In this document: piece after piece, positions 45,756 through 56,483 of the stretch
How the letters are laid out: each line of letters starts with the position of its first letter
Numbering within the stretch: the stretch's first letter is position 1
NCBI GenBank assembly: GCA_012064385.1
Contig: QRDG01001729.1
Coordinates: forward strand, 490,391-554,390
DNA from: Puccinellia tenuiflora
Taxonomy: Eukaryota; Streptophyta; Magnoliopsida; Poales; Poaceae
DNA length: 64,000 bases
Direction of reading: 5' to 3'
The notes under the pieces: generated by a model
What the model was told of the DNA's origin: nothing
Database searches by the model: none
Seen by the model: only the letters and a program-made list of their open reading frames with translations
Translations under genes and position numbers: made by a program

Positions 45756-47204
45756 GTTGCAACCTCTAGTTGCCAAATTTTAATTTAAGATTCAAGTTTT
45801 CTATGAGCTAATCCGCCTTTCCCAAGATTTGTCCATAACCGTGGACACGGCTTTTCGAAAAGATTAAACCCTGCAGGGGTGTACTAATTTACCCACCGGT
45901 ACCGTTCGACCCCTTGCCTGATCAATTAGCTCTCTTCCGGGGAAAGCCGGCAGGGCGGGCGCGGTTAAACCTTTACAATGTATGAGACTATCCAAGGGTC
46001 ATCGTGGCGACATGACAAGTTTACCCAGCCTATTTCAGCCCCTGCCCCCATCACCACATCCTAAACACCACCATCCTGCTCGTTTCTTTTTCCACCCACA
46101 CACTCACACGCAAATGGAAATAGCAAACTAGAGGACCCTTGGATACGCCCGCAAAAATTATTCGGTTAAAGGGGATTCCATATGTCCCCACCGTTCGAAG
46201 CACGCTCGGTTCTTGGTTCTAGCTAAAAGCACTCTCAGCCTAGGCAGCAGGAATGAGGCAAAACACCATCCCCAGATGGCAACTCATCCAAGCCTTTTAG
46301 CCTTTTATTATTTAACACAAGTAACCACCATGTCCGAAACTTTCCATCAACATCATAATTATGGAAATAAATCACCGGACAATATAGCATTTGACTAAGC
46401 ATGGCTAAGCATAGCTAAGCATTTGAATAACAGATATAAAGTATCTTAGGCCAACACATCAACCTATGGTTAATAGGAAGGAAAACATGTAATAGTTTAG
46501 GGGACAATGCATATCATAGGATGCTCTATATCTTGATCAAACGTTGACATTGGAATCGAATGCAATATTATGGTGGAGAAAATACTTGTATAAACAATAG
46601 GATGCTATATGCCAAGAAGGTTAGGTTATCTCTTGCCTTGTTGACGGGGCGTGTAGTACGGCTCGTCGGGGTAGGTAGGGAAACCCTCGACTCCGGAGTC
46701 TATCGATACCCAAACAATAGTAGAAGAACAAATAAATAACACGAAGACAAGGTGCAATGCACAACCATGATGACATGTCAAGTTCATGCAACAATATCAT
46801 CATTTAGATTAGCTATCAATATTAAATGGAGTGTCAAATAATTAGTGCAATTATTTGGAAGCCACCCCATATTTAACTTAGTGACCACATTCCTTCTAAA
46901 CTATTACATTACTAAGAAGTGGCTCAAATATGCATGAACATGACATGAGATGATAGGTATTATTCTTCTGATCGTTTTGGTACCTCGTTTGGAATTTTCC
47001 GAGTACCGATGAATAAATAATGAATTAAAAGATTATTTGAATTTAATTCTTTTAATCATTTGAAGAATTACACCAAAGTAAAATTGGTTGTCATGGTGTG
47101 ATATTAGCATGATTAGATAGCATTTGAATTGCTGATCGATTTGATACATCAGTTGCGAGGTTTGAATTAATAGAAGTTAAGTCAAGATTCTCACAAGTTT
47201 TTAG

Positions 47205-47400
47205 CTAGTTCGGAATTTATCCGGATTGGTCCGGAATATTCCGGATGGTCCGGAATAATCCGGGCTCAGTCCGAACCAAATCCGAGGTGACCTCAAAAAG
47301 TTTCTGTTAGGGTTTCGGAATTTTTCGGAAAGGTCCGGAAATTTCCGGTCGACCCGGAATGGATTCGGAATAATCCGGGTGATTCCGGACGACCAGTTTT
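47205..47400. repeat. TCCGGA palindrome cluster in element C LTR
   Basis: About a dozen copies of TCCGGAAT/ATTCCGGA or a close variant in 195 bases. It occupies the place where the element A LTRs carry their GGCCGG cluster (just inside the GC-rich block), although the motif is different. Confidence 0.85.
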
Positions 47401-48611
47401 CTGGGCAAACTACGACGGCCGGCGGCTGCGCACGGTGCGAACGCAATTGAGAGGGAGAGGGGGAGCGGGAGTTTGTCTAGGGGAATGTGTAGCTCACTAG
47501 GAGCACGTAGGCGTGGTCGGTGAGGTCGGAGAGGGTCGGAGTCGACGGCGATTGAGCTCGGCGGAGCTCGGCTGACACGGACGGGAACGAGGACGGCGGC
47601 GGCGATTTGGGTGACCCCGGCTCGATTCCGCCGGCGTAGAGGGAGAGAAGGACCCGGCGGAGGTTTCTACCGGCGTTGATCTACGCAGGGCGGCTCCAGG
47701 CGACGGCAACGAGCTCGACAACCACGTCGGCCGTGGTGGAGCTCGGGTGGAGGAAAAGAGAAACGGGGAGAGAGGGAGAGGGCAGGTGAGGAGCAGGTGG
47801 GGAGCGAGAGGGCATCGAGGCATGGCTCGGGTCCTCCTTATCCACCGTGGCAGCATCGTGCGGCGCAGGGGCGGCATGGGCGTGGCGGCAGCATGGCGCC
47901 AGTGCCGAACGGCACTGTGGCGACAGGAGGGAGAAGGCATTTTTGCGAAACCACCCCCCTGTCTAATTTTCCATATTTCAAAATTAAACCATCAGGGTTT
48001 TAGCTATTTAATTGAGGCATTTAAACATTTTTCTAAAATTCTGCAAAAATTCAAATAGGCTTCCCATATCATTTAGAAGCTCCACTAAAATTGGTGTTGC
48101 AAAATAAATTGTTTTGATTAACATTTGTTCATAGGGTTTAATTATGGTCATTTTTGATAATTTCCAAAATGCATTTACTTGGAGTACTTAAACAACTTAA
48201 TAAATTATGAAAATATTTATGGAGGCTCATAATATAACAATGAAGCTCCCCATAATTTTATTTTGAATTTTGGACAAGTTGAACTTGGATTCAAATTTAA
48301 AGTTGATTTGAACCAATTTTGAATTCTCCAATTTTTATTTCTTTGCTTGCAAAGAATTTGCTTTTGACAAAAGTTATAATTGGATGATTGGAACTTCCTG
48401 GACAAATTGGAAGTTCAAATTTATTTGTTTGCTAAGTTGAGCAATTGCATTTAGTGTGGAGGTTTGGGAAGGTTTTACTTCCCTCTTTTAAATGGGTTAA
48501 GATGTGTCTTGTTAGAAGTAGAAATTTCAAATGCATGCCATGGTGCAAACATGAGAAACAAAAAGTGGAAAAATTATTCATATTTTTCAGTACCAAACTA
48601 TGGCTGTTACA

Positions 48612-48630
48612 ATTCTACCCCCTTATAGGA
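48612..48630 (-). other. Element C polypurine tract
   Basis: Minus-strand TCCTATAAGGGGGTAGAAT directly before the LTR start TGTAACAG, matching the tract of element A. Confidence 0.8.
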
Positions 48631-48649
48631 ATCTCGTCCCGAGATTCTA

Positions 48650-49807
48650 GGCTTGAGTGAAGAAGGTGGGATATTCCTGACGAAGGCTAGTTTCACGCTC
48701 CCAAGTTGCTTCTTCTTTGGAATGGTTAGACCATTGGATTTTGAGGAATTTGATGGTCTTCTTGCGGGTATTCCTTTCCGCTTCATCCAAGATGCGGACA
48801 GGATGCTCATGGTAAGTCAAATCCTCCTGGATGTCCAACACTTCATGATCCACCCCACGAATAGGATCTTTGAAGCAACGACGGAGTTGGGAGACATGGA
48901 ACACATCATGCACATCCGGGAAGTTTGAGGGTAGCTCGATTTGGTAGGAGAGGTCTCCTCGCTTGGCTAGGACGGTGAAAGGACCAACATAGCGAGGTGC
49001 TAATTTCCCCTTGATTCCGAAACGACGAACGCCTCAGAGGGGAGAGACTCGAAGATAGGCTTTGTCACCAATTTCATAGTGAACCTCCTGATGATGCTTA
49101 TCATAATAGCTCGTTTGCCTGGACTGAGCAATCTTGAGATTTTCCCGGATGATACGGACCTTTTCTTCAGCCTCATTGATCACATCAGGACCGAAGAGTG
49201 ACCTTTCCCCGGTTTCAGACCAATTCAGAGGAGTCCGACATTTTCTCCCATAGAGGACCTCAAAGGGAGCCATTTGCAGACTAGCCTGATAACTGTTGTT
49301 GTAGGAGAACTCGGCGAGGGGGAGATACTTTTCCCAACCCTTACCGAAGGAGATAACACATGCCCGAAGCATGTCCTCAAGAACTTGGTTCACCCTTTCA
49401 GTTTGACCGTCAGTTTGAGGATGATAGGTTGTGCTAAAGTTGAGGCGGGTTCCAAGAGCTTTTTGGAAGCTTTGCCAGAATTTGGACACAAACAGAAAAC
49501 CACGGTCTGAGATGATCCTCAAAGGAAACCCCATGCAAAGGAACAATCCGGGCCATATACAGCTCAACCAGCTTAACATAGTTGATATCCTCGTGAACAG
49601 GGAGGAAATGGGCGACCTTGGATAGACGATCAATGACTACCCAAATGGCATTGTTACCCTTTGGTGATCTTGGAAAACCGGTGATGAAATCCATACCAAC
49701 TTCATCCCACTTCCACTCGGGAATGGCTATGGGGCGAAGGGTACCAGCTGGCCTTTGATGTTCAGCTTTCACTCGGCGACAGACGTCGCATTCAGCAACA
49801 TACTTGG
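48650..49807 (-). pseudogene. Element C integrase core and chromodomain
   Basis: Reading from 49807: KYVAECDVCRRVKAEHQRPA (end of the zinc finger), WDEVGMDFITGFPRSPKGNNAIWVVIDRLSKVAHF (first catalytic Asp), a frameshift near 49530, ISDRGFLFVSKFWQSFQ (second Asp), TTYHPQTDGQTERVNQVLEDMLR (catalytic Glu). The C-terminus (GDKAYLRVSPL) and a second frameshift follow, then HDVFHVSQLRRC and a chromodomain-like LTYHEHPVRILDEAER, IKFLKIQWSNHSKEEATWE. The chromodomain marks it as a chromovirus of the Tekay/Del kind. At least two frameshifts make it inactive. Confidence 0.88.
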
Positions 49808-49849
49808 CAACACTAGTAGAAAAAAGGGCTTTTGTCCCTGCCAAAAAAG

Positions 49850-50115
49850 GCATTAGTCCCGATTGCTTCACGAACCGGGACCAATGAGAGTATTAGTCCT
49901 GGTTCGATCGGCCAGGACGTCGCACAGAGACCGGAAGGCATTAGTCCCGGTTCGTCCGGGACCTTTAGTCCCGGTTCCAACCACGAACCGGGACTAAAGG
50001 TCTCCGCCCGACAGCCGCCGAGGTGAGAACCCTTTTGTCTCGGTTCATAACACAAACCAGGACTAAAGGTTAATCTTTAGTCCCGGTTTGTGTTATGAAC
50101 CGGGACAAAAGGGTT
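49850..50115. repeat. CACTA left subterminal repeats
   Basis: Several direct and inverted copies of TTAGTCCCGGTTCG / AACCGGGACTAAAGG (for example near 49946, 49966, 49986 and 50079). In CACTA elements such repeats are bound by the element-encoded TnpA-like protein; binding is inferred from the family. Confidence 0.85.
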
Positions 50116-50429
50116 CGACCACCTTTATCTTCTTCCCTCAACCCGAGCCATCCTCACTTCTCCATTTTTAGTTCGGTTCACTCTCTCCCAAGCTCAAGTT
50201 CATTCCATTTTTCTCCACCATTTGTCAAGATTAGCAGCACCCATCTCTTTAAGGGTTAGCAACTTCATCATTTCTTCCGGCGTTGCGGATTTAGCTCATT
50301 TTATTATAGTTTAGCTCTTTTCATTTTTCTAGTGCAAGCTAGGTGTTTGATGAAATGTCTAAGAGGAGTTATTTTGTTTTATATGCAATTTGAGCTCAAA
50401 TTAAAGTATGATTTGTTGGTTTCAGTGTC

Positions 50430-51038
50430 ATCGCAACAACGCCGTCGAACCGGGAGCGCCGCCCCGTCGCCGGCACCACCTTGGTGAGCCTCTTGTTCTT
50501 ATTAAAAAATAACAAAATTGTTATTTATATGATTTATATAGTTACTTGTATAATTTTCTTACTTCTATGATTGTTTGATAAATGTATAGTGCCATGGTTT
50601 TGATATCCGTCCCCGTCGGCCCTCGTTCGGTTTATGATTCGGATGTGGTATATTATCTGTTATAACTTTTTTTTTAATTTCATTTTTATAATAATTATGC
50701 CGACCAACACTTGACATAGATATTTTTATCAAGGACATATATGAACCGGAAATTCCAACCGACCCTCTTGTTGAGAAGTTAAATTTAGTTGAAAAAGAAA
50801 ACGATGATTTGAAAGAAAATTGAAACAAATTGAAGAAGAGAAGATGAAATTGGAGTTGTATCTTGCCGATGTCGTCGATGATCACAAGATCAAGATGGAT
50901 GCAATGGGCTTGAAGATTAGAAAGATTAGAAATTATGCCATTAATAAAGAGACTTGGTATCATTATGCCGTTGGATCAATTGTTACCTTAGTTGCGATTT
51001 GGATAGCATTTGTTGTTGCATTTAAATGCATTACATAG
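50430..51038 (+). pseudogene. CACTA accessory ORF: coiled-coil protein with C-terminal membrane segment
   Basis: The likely last exon begins near 50720 (IFIKDIYEPEIPTDPLVEKLNLVEKE). One base is missing or extra at about 50820 (DDLKEN-stop against KLKQIEEEKMKLELYLADVV in the next frame). It continues to the stop at 51036-51038: a charged coiled coil, then a hydrophobic segment HYAVGSIVTLVAIWIAFVVA and a short tail FKCIT. Upstream exon-like pieces at 50427-50482 and 50590 (CHRNNAVEPGAPPRR) have fitting splice signals. Tail-anchored topology is inferred. Its role in the transposon is unknown. Confidence 0.5.
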
Positions 51039-51207
51039 TTTGTATGTTAGTTTCAATGTATGTTTTAATTATGAGAACTATGTATCACATTTGGTCACTA
51101 CTCTAATTTGGTTTTAATGTGATGAACTTGTATTAATTAATTTGGTCACTTCTCTATTCACGATGTTGTGCGTAATGGTATTTGATAAAATTAATTATAT
51201 AATGCAG

Positions 51208-52203
51208 ATGGACTGACAATGGATGTACGGTAACCGACGGACTGACGATTTCATTACGGGGTTGCGTAGTTTTATCGGTGTGGCCGAAGCAAACAATCAG
51301 AATGGTTTTATGTGTTGTCCATGTATTGCCTGCCAGAATAAGAAGGATTACTCTTCCTCAAAAATCCTTCACATCCACCTTCTTCGGACCGGTTTCATGC
51401 CCAACTATAATTGTTGGACCAAGCATGGAGAAAGAGGGGTTATGATGGAAGAAAATGAAGAAGAAGAGGACGGTGACAACTATCCTATGTACCCTGAATA
51501 CGGTAATACTGCAACGGGGGAAGCTGAATATCAAGAGGCATCAGATGAGCCGACTGATGATCTTGGTCGTGCCATTGCTGATGCACGGAGAGAGTGCGGA
51601 ACTGATAATAAGAGGTCGAAATTCGCACGTATGTTAGAGGATCACAACAAACCGTTGTACCCAAATTGCGAAGATGGCCTGAAAAAGCTAGGTAGCACAC
51701 TGGAATTGCTGCAATGGAAGGCAGAGAATGGTGTGACCGACAAGGGATTTGAAAAATTGCTGAAAATAATGAAGAAGGACCTTCCAAAGGGTAACGAATT
51801 TCCCGCCAGTATGTACGAAGCAAAAAAGGTTGTCTGCCCTCTAGGATTAGACGTGCATAAGATACATGCATGCCCTAATGACTGCATCCTCTACCGTGGT
51901 GAGGAGTACGAGAATTTGGAGGCATGCCCGGTATGCACTGCATTGCGGTATAAGATCAGACGAGATAACCCTGGTGATGTTGAGGGCGAGCACCCCAGCA
52001 AAAGGGTTCCTGCCAAGGTGATGTGGTATGCTCCAATAATACCACGGTTGAAACGTTTGTTCAGAAACAAAGAGCATGCCAGGCTATTGCGATGGCACAA
52101 AGAAGACCGTAAGAAAGACGCGATGTTGAGACACCCCGCTGATGGGTCGCAATGGAGAAAAATCGAGAGAGAGTTCCATCCCGCTGATGGGACGCGATAT
52201 TGA
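51208..52203 (+). pseudogene. CACTA TNP2-like transposase, truncated
   Basis: The natural start is probably ATG 51208; the third codon is TGA (MD-stop-QWMYGNRR), so translation would have to begin at ATG 51223. Residues 1-80 form the transposase-associated domain (FITGLRSFIGVAEAN, CPCIACQNK, HLLRTGFMPNYNCWTKHGE). An acidic linker follows, then the TNP2 entry (YEAKKVVCPLGLDVHKIHACPNDCILYRGE, CPVCTALRYKI, KVMWYAPIIPRLKRLFRNKEHARLLRWHKEDR). It stops at RKIEREFHPADGTRY, where intact proteins continue into the catalytic RNase H-fold core; a short duplication of GAGACACCCCGCT marks the junction. It lacks the catalytic residues and cannot cut DNA. Confidence 0.85.
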
Positions 52204-52331
52204 GACACCCCGCTCCGGTTCTCGAACCGTAATTACTACAGGGTCCGGCGAGGTATATTAAGTAACCGTATGTTGACTAAATGCATTATTTGATTTGTAT
52301 ATACATATATTAACGCTCTTTCTTCTTTTAG

Positions 52332-55300
52332 CCCTCCGGATCGAGCAAATCTTCTGACAGCAAACGAGGCCCAGCCAAAAGGTTGGGGAGTGAAGAAAGG
52401 TACAAGATCGAAGTCATCGCTGCAGATGGCAGACCGATTCTTCCCGTGACTCATGCCACTGTATTTATAAGTCAATGCGGAGTTGTTGTTAGGGACATCA
52501 TCCCGATCACCGTTCAAGACTGGAATAAGCCAAAGATGGATGGACGACGCTCAGCTGCTAGTTATGTCGATGATAGAGCCAAAGACAATCTTTTGAAAAC
52601 GCTCATGACTAATTTCACGCTACCTCGTCAAAATGAAGAGGACGACTCTCATCCGTTAGAGGGGGATGAAACTATTAAGGATCCCATAGAGGAAAAGGTC
52701 AAGGAGTGGGCACTTAAAAAGATGGCCGAACAATTTATCAACTGTAAGAAAAGATTGAACAGGGATTATGTCCAAAAAGGAAAGACTCCGGAATTCACCG
52801 GAGTGTATGAGAAGCTCAAAGATCAATGGGACGAATTTGTCGAGTACAAGACATCGGAGGAGTCTAAGAAAAGGTCAGCAATAAATAAGAAAAATGCTGC
52901 AAAGAAAGAATATCACCATAGCATGGGGTCAGGTGGCTACAGGGCTATCAAGCCTAAGATGGAGAAAGATGAGAACGACCTGCTTCATAAAGGGAAAATT
53001 CCCGAGACGCTGCATTGGGCTGAACGGGCAAAGCTTTGGTTCTACGGGCATGGAGGTAAGTTGCACCCAGAAATAGGGAAGTGCATTTTTACAAAAGCAC
53101 AACTTGCAACCCCCCTCGCTGAACTTCAAAAGATAATGAAGGAGGTAGAAGACGGGGAGTTCCATCCAGACAGAGAGAAGGACGAGCTGTCACGCGCCCT
53201 CGGGAATCCAGAACACAGTGGACAAACACGAGGCACAGAAGGCTCCGTTCCGTGGAAGTATGGTTTTCCCGACTGCAGTGACACTTATAGAAGCCGGGGG
53301 AGGAAAAAGAAAGAGGAGGCAGACTGGCTGAAGCAGATCGAAGAAAAACTAACGAGGCAGCAGGAGATACTAGATGCACTTACCAGCCAACAAGCTACCG
53401 GCCAATCTCAGCGGCACGAAGATCCTGCATTGGAAATTAGTGGCCCACCATCTCAACGGAAAAGCAGTGTGGCTTCCACGGAGCTCGTTCGGCCAGATAT
53501 GTTGGCTCGTTGCTACCCCGTGGATGATATCACGGAGAGGGAAAATTGTGAGCTACATGCTCCATTGATGAACCTAACCGTGAAGGTGGCGGTCGGCGTA
53601 GTCTTACCTCCTACACCTAATGGAACTTACCATTCCTCTCCAATTCCAGATGGCTATGTTGTTGTCATAGTGGATGAAGTTATAAAGGGATTCGAGGACC
53701 TGGAACTTGACTACCCTACAGGTGAAGGGGAGACTGCATTGAGAGATGGCAGAAAAAATACTATTCTGTGGCGGAAGGAACACATTGTGCTTCCAAATTG
53801 GAAGCCAAGGCCACCGTCTCCACCACCTCCGCCATCTCCGCCGCGTCAGCCATCTCCGTCGCGCCAGCCATCTCCGCTGCGTCAGCCGTCTCCGCCGCGC
53901 CAGCCATCTCCGCCGCGCCAGCCATCTCCACCGCGTCAGCCATCTCCGCCGCGTTAGCCATCTCCACCGCGTCAGCAGAAACAACCATCTCCGCCGCCTC
54001 TGCAGAAAGAGCCATCTCCGCCGCCTCAGCTGAAACAGCCATCTCCGTCGTCTCAGCAGAAACAACCATCTCCGCCGCCTCAACCACGGGTTCTAAAGCG
54101 GAAGAGCACCGCTGGCGCCGCTCCGGCGGCTAGTGCTACAGCTCCGAGTAAATCCTCAAAGAAGAAAGCGAAGGCTGCTCCTGCTAACTTATCTTATGAG
54201 AAGACTCAAAAGGAAGTTGAGCTATCAGTAAAGGAAGATGTGGCACGCCAGTTAGCACCGAAACGGCCCCCGCCTGAGCCGAAATTAGATCCGGCAAAAG
54301 TGAACAGAACATTGGAAACCTGAGGCGACCAACGGCTGAGGAAACGCTACCAGACTACGACCGCTCTATTATTAAGTCACGTAGAGCTCAGAAGGAGCGG
54401 GCGCGTGCAAGCGGGAGAAAAGTTCCCCATCTCGGAGAACAGAAAAACCAATCGTGCCCCCCGCTCAACGTGTTTTCCGGTATCCCGGTTGATTCGGAAT
54501 ATACAAAACTAATGAGAGCAGCCGCTGATAATCTTGGGGTGACTTTGGCTGAATACTTAGGCTCTATGAAAGAGTATCCCATGGATGAGACATGCAAATA
54601 CAAATACAAGCACGGGGAGCCTCTTGTCAGACCGGAGGAGGTCCGGAATCTTCCTACCAAAATGCGAAGATTGCATCAGTGGTACATGGAAGAAGCAAAG
54701 AAAGGGACAAACTGGCTCATTTTGGGAGTTAAAGATGAGCATTTCTTGCATGGAAAAGCCGAGGTCCATATTGAATTTGAAAAATTATTTCAGTTATTCA
54801 ATCAAGACGCCATCGACAAATCTATCGTCAGTGCCTACTGTCTGTAAGTATTTCTTATGTAATTCAGTCTGTAGCTCAGCTCGTTCATTGCATGTATAAT
54901 TATCCTCAATCTATAATCCAGATTGAAGATTCTCGAATGCAAACAAGGACGAGTCTATGACATTGGGTTCGTTGACCCAGATGTGGTTCATGGACATAAT
55001 CTAAAATATAAACCCAAAGAAACGGAGGACGCATTGGTATTGGCGTTAAGGAGGCAGGAAACCAAAAGGGAAATACTATTTCCTTACAACTTCAGGTGAG
55101 TGTTACTATGTTATACACATTCTATTTGCTTACTCGATGTTAAATGTAATTGACGAGTTATGCATGCGCAGGTTTCACTATATTCTGCTAATCATTACTC
55201 CTGACAAAGGACTAGTACAAGTCATGGACCCGCTACGTAATGAATCTGAGAAGTGGGCAGACATGGCTGAAATGCTCCAGAGGTAATTTCAATCATTATG

Positions 55301-55837
55301 ACACTATATCGGCATCTTTCGTTCATTTCCTGATAAGTCCTTTATTCATTTTCTTTGCCTGCTAGTGCTTGGAAACGGTTCACCAGTAGGGCTCGGGGTG
55401 AGTAAAAAGAGCAGCTTGAATTTGAAGAACTAAGTGTAAGTAGTACTAGCTAGACCCGCGCATCTGCTTGATTCTACTTTGAATAACATTATCATGCTTG
55501 ATTACTATTTTGATTGAACTCTGTTCTCATAAAGTGCCCGAGGCAGGGATCCGGGAATAATTTATGTGGATTCTACGTCTGCGAGTTCATTCGCGAGACG
55601 ACCTGTGAGAGGGGCAAAATCTTAGAACAACTTCGAGTACGTTCACAATATTTTTTTATTATCATCAATTGTGTTGAGATTCATTCATATATATATTGAC
55701 CCCCTTCTTTAAATTAGATCGAACGGATGCGGGACAGGCTCCTACCAAACGAACGCCTGCGAGCAATTCAAGAGGAGTTGGCGGCATTCTTCTTAGATCA
55801 TGTCATATCTAAAGACGGAGAATATTATCCCTACTAG
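52332..55837 (+). pseudogene. CACTA second gene: Transposase_24-like protein with Ulp1/C48 protease domain
   Basis: Exon 1 enters at 52332 after a TTTTAG acceptor. It has a plant transposase region (AADGRPILPVTHATVFISQCGVVVRD, KKEYHHSMGSGGYRA), then a DUF8039-like block (CELHAPLMNLTVKVAVGVVLPP, TYHSSPIPDGYVVVIVDEV, LWRKEHIVLPNW) and a PSPPRQ repeat tail. TAG at 53955 breaks the proline repeat, and a frameshift lies near 54310. Downstream exons (to 54844, 54922-55094, 55171-55282, 55534-55636, 55715-55837) encode a Ulp1-like cysteine protease: FHYILLII (His), VMDPL (Asp), RQGSGNNLCGFYVCEFIR (Gln and Cys). The catalytic residues are all present. Such domains are common in plant CACTA elements; the substrate is unknown. 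Confidence 0.75.
53815..54085 (+). repeat. Proline-rich repeat coding (PSPPRQ)
   Basis: About fifteen copies of a codon-level repeat (CAGCCATCTCCGCCGCGC), giving PSPPRQ then PSPPPLQKE-type units. The antisense strand is open for 159 codons only because of this repeat. Confidence 0.85.
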
Positions 55838-56104
55838 TAGTAATCGTAAGAGATATTGCATATATTATATATATATATGGTACTACATATGTAATATGTT
55901 CGACTGCAAGAGGACGAAGAAATAGGTCACACTTTGATCTTATATTTATGACGATGTTGTGTAATGGTTCCTTCTTTGTTGTATATATGTAGTACCGTCG
56001 AATTGAATGCAAAACCTTAACCATAAAAAGAAAAACAATAAATGAAAAAGAATTTGAAAAGAAAAACAGTAAAAGAAACCCTAAACCCTAAAACCCAGCG
56101 TGCA

Positions 56105-56290
56105 GACCTTTAGTCCCGGTTGGTGTTGCCAACCGGGACTAAAGGGTCTCCGACCCCGGGCGTTCGGCAGCGGCCACGTGGGGACCCTTTAGTCCCGGTT
56201 CGTAACACAACCGAGACTAAAGGTTTTGGCCTTTAGTCCCGGTTGCGCAACCGGGACTAAAGGCCCTCTGGGCCTGGGACAAAAGGGCCT
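56105..56290. repeat. CACTA right subterminal repeats
   Basis: Inverted and direct copies of CCTTTAGTCCCGGTT and AACCGGGACTAAAGG (near 56107, 56131, 56187, 56229, 56247), matching the left end. Confidence 0.88.
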
Positions 56291-56306
56291 TTTTCCACTA
56301 GTGCAA

Positions 56307-56470
56307 TTTCCCGATTCATGCGAGTCCACCAGAATTTGCTGCGGAGGTCTTGGTACATTTTGGTGCTACCAGGATGGATGGATATGGGAGATTCATGTGC
56401 TTCTTGGAGTATCAACCCCTTGGTATTTCCCCTCTTGAGCACCACAAGACGTTCGAGCTCCCCACCAAAC
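56307..56470 (-). pseudogene. Element C integrase zinc-finger N-terminal half
   Basis: Minus-strand VVLKRGNTKGLILQEAHESPISIHPGSTKMYQDLRSKFWWTRMNREI. This holds the His-His half of the HHCC zinc finger (HES...IHPG); the CDVC half lies beyond the CACTA at about 49770. Upstream the frame runs directly into 20 bases matching the LTR start, so RT and RNase H have been deleted on this side. Confidence 0.88.
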
Positions 56471-56483
56471 TGGGGCTGTTACA
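56464..56483 (-). repeat. Stub of element C outer LTR
   Basis: Minus-strand TGTAACAGCCCCAGTTTGGT equals the first 20 bases of the LTR family, directly fused to integrase coding. A GGTGGGG stretch at the fusion may be microhomology. Confidence 0.75.

Larger units (their letters stand above)
43666..48611 (-). repeat. Element C LTR (single, central)
   Basis: Minus-strand TGTAACAGCCATAGTTTGG...GGGGCGTTACA. 4946 bases including a 1.3 kb solo LTR, so about 3.6 kb of its own sequence. Alignable by eye with the LTRs of element A over most of its length. On one side it has a PBS, on the other a PPT, so it is both the 3' LTR of the integrase part and the 5' LTR of the gag part. Confidence 0.88.
49811..56303 (+). 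mobile_element. CACTA DNA transposon in element C integrase
   Basis: Ends CACTAGTAGAAAAAAGGGC and (reverse complement of the right end) CACTAGTGGAAAAAGGCCC. The 3-base duplication CAA stands at 49808-49810 and 56304-56306, and the integrase zinc finger of element C reads across once the transposon is removed. Subterminal repeats of CCTTTAGTCCCGGTT lie at both ends. Three gene remnants lie inside, all on the plus strand: a small coiled-coil membrane ORF, a truncated TNP2 transposase, and a Transposase_24/Ulp1-like ORF. The truncated transposase means it would need a helper. Confidence 0.95.
33371..56483 (-). mobile_element. Nested complex in a Tekay/Del-like Gypsy chromovirus (element C)
   Basis: Read on the minus strand from 56483: about 20 bases of LTR start, integrase zinc finger (56470-56307), [CACTA], integrase core and chromodomain (49807-48650), PPT, one LTR (48611-43666, holding a solo LTR), PBS, gag (43260-42718), [element B], rest of gag, protease and RT (34868-33371), then loss of homology. 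Pol and gag are therefore on the wrong sides of a single LTR. The simplest reading is a tandem pair of elements sharing the middle LTR, with deletions trimming both outer parts. Confidence 0.8.

Noticed and set aside
47497..47940. 147-codon Pro/Arg-rich minus ORF
   Set aside because: GC block of the element C LTR, equivalent to the blocks in element A.
53604..54087. Long antisense frames rich in Arg/Trp or Ala/Glu
   Set aside because: By-products of the proline-codon repeat in the CACTA second gene on the plus strand.
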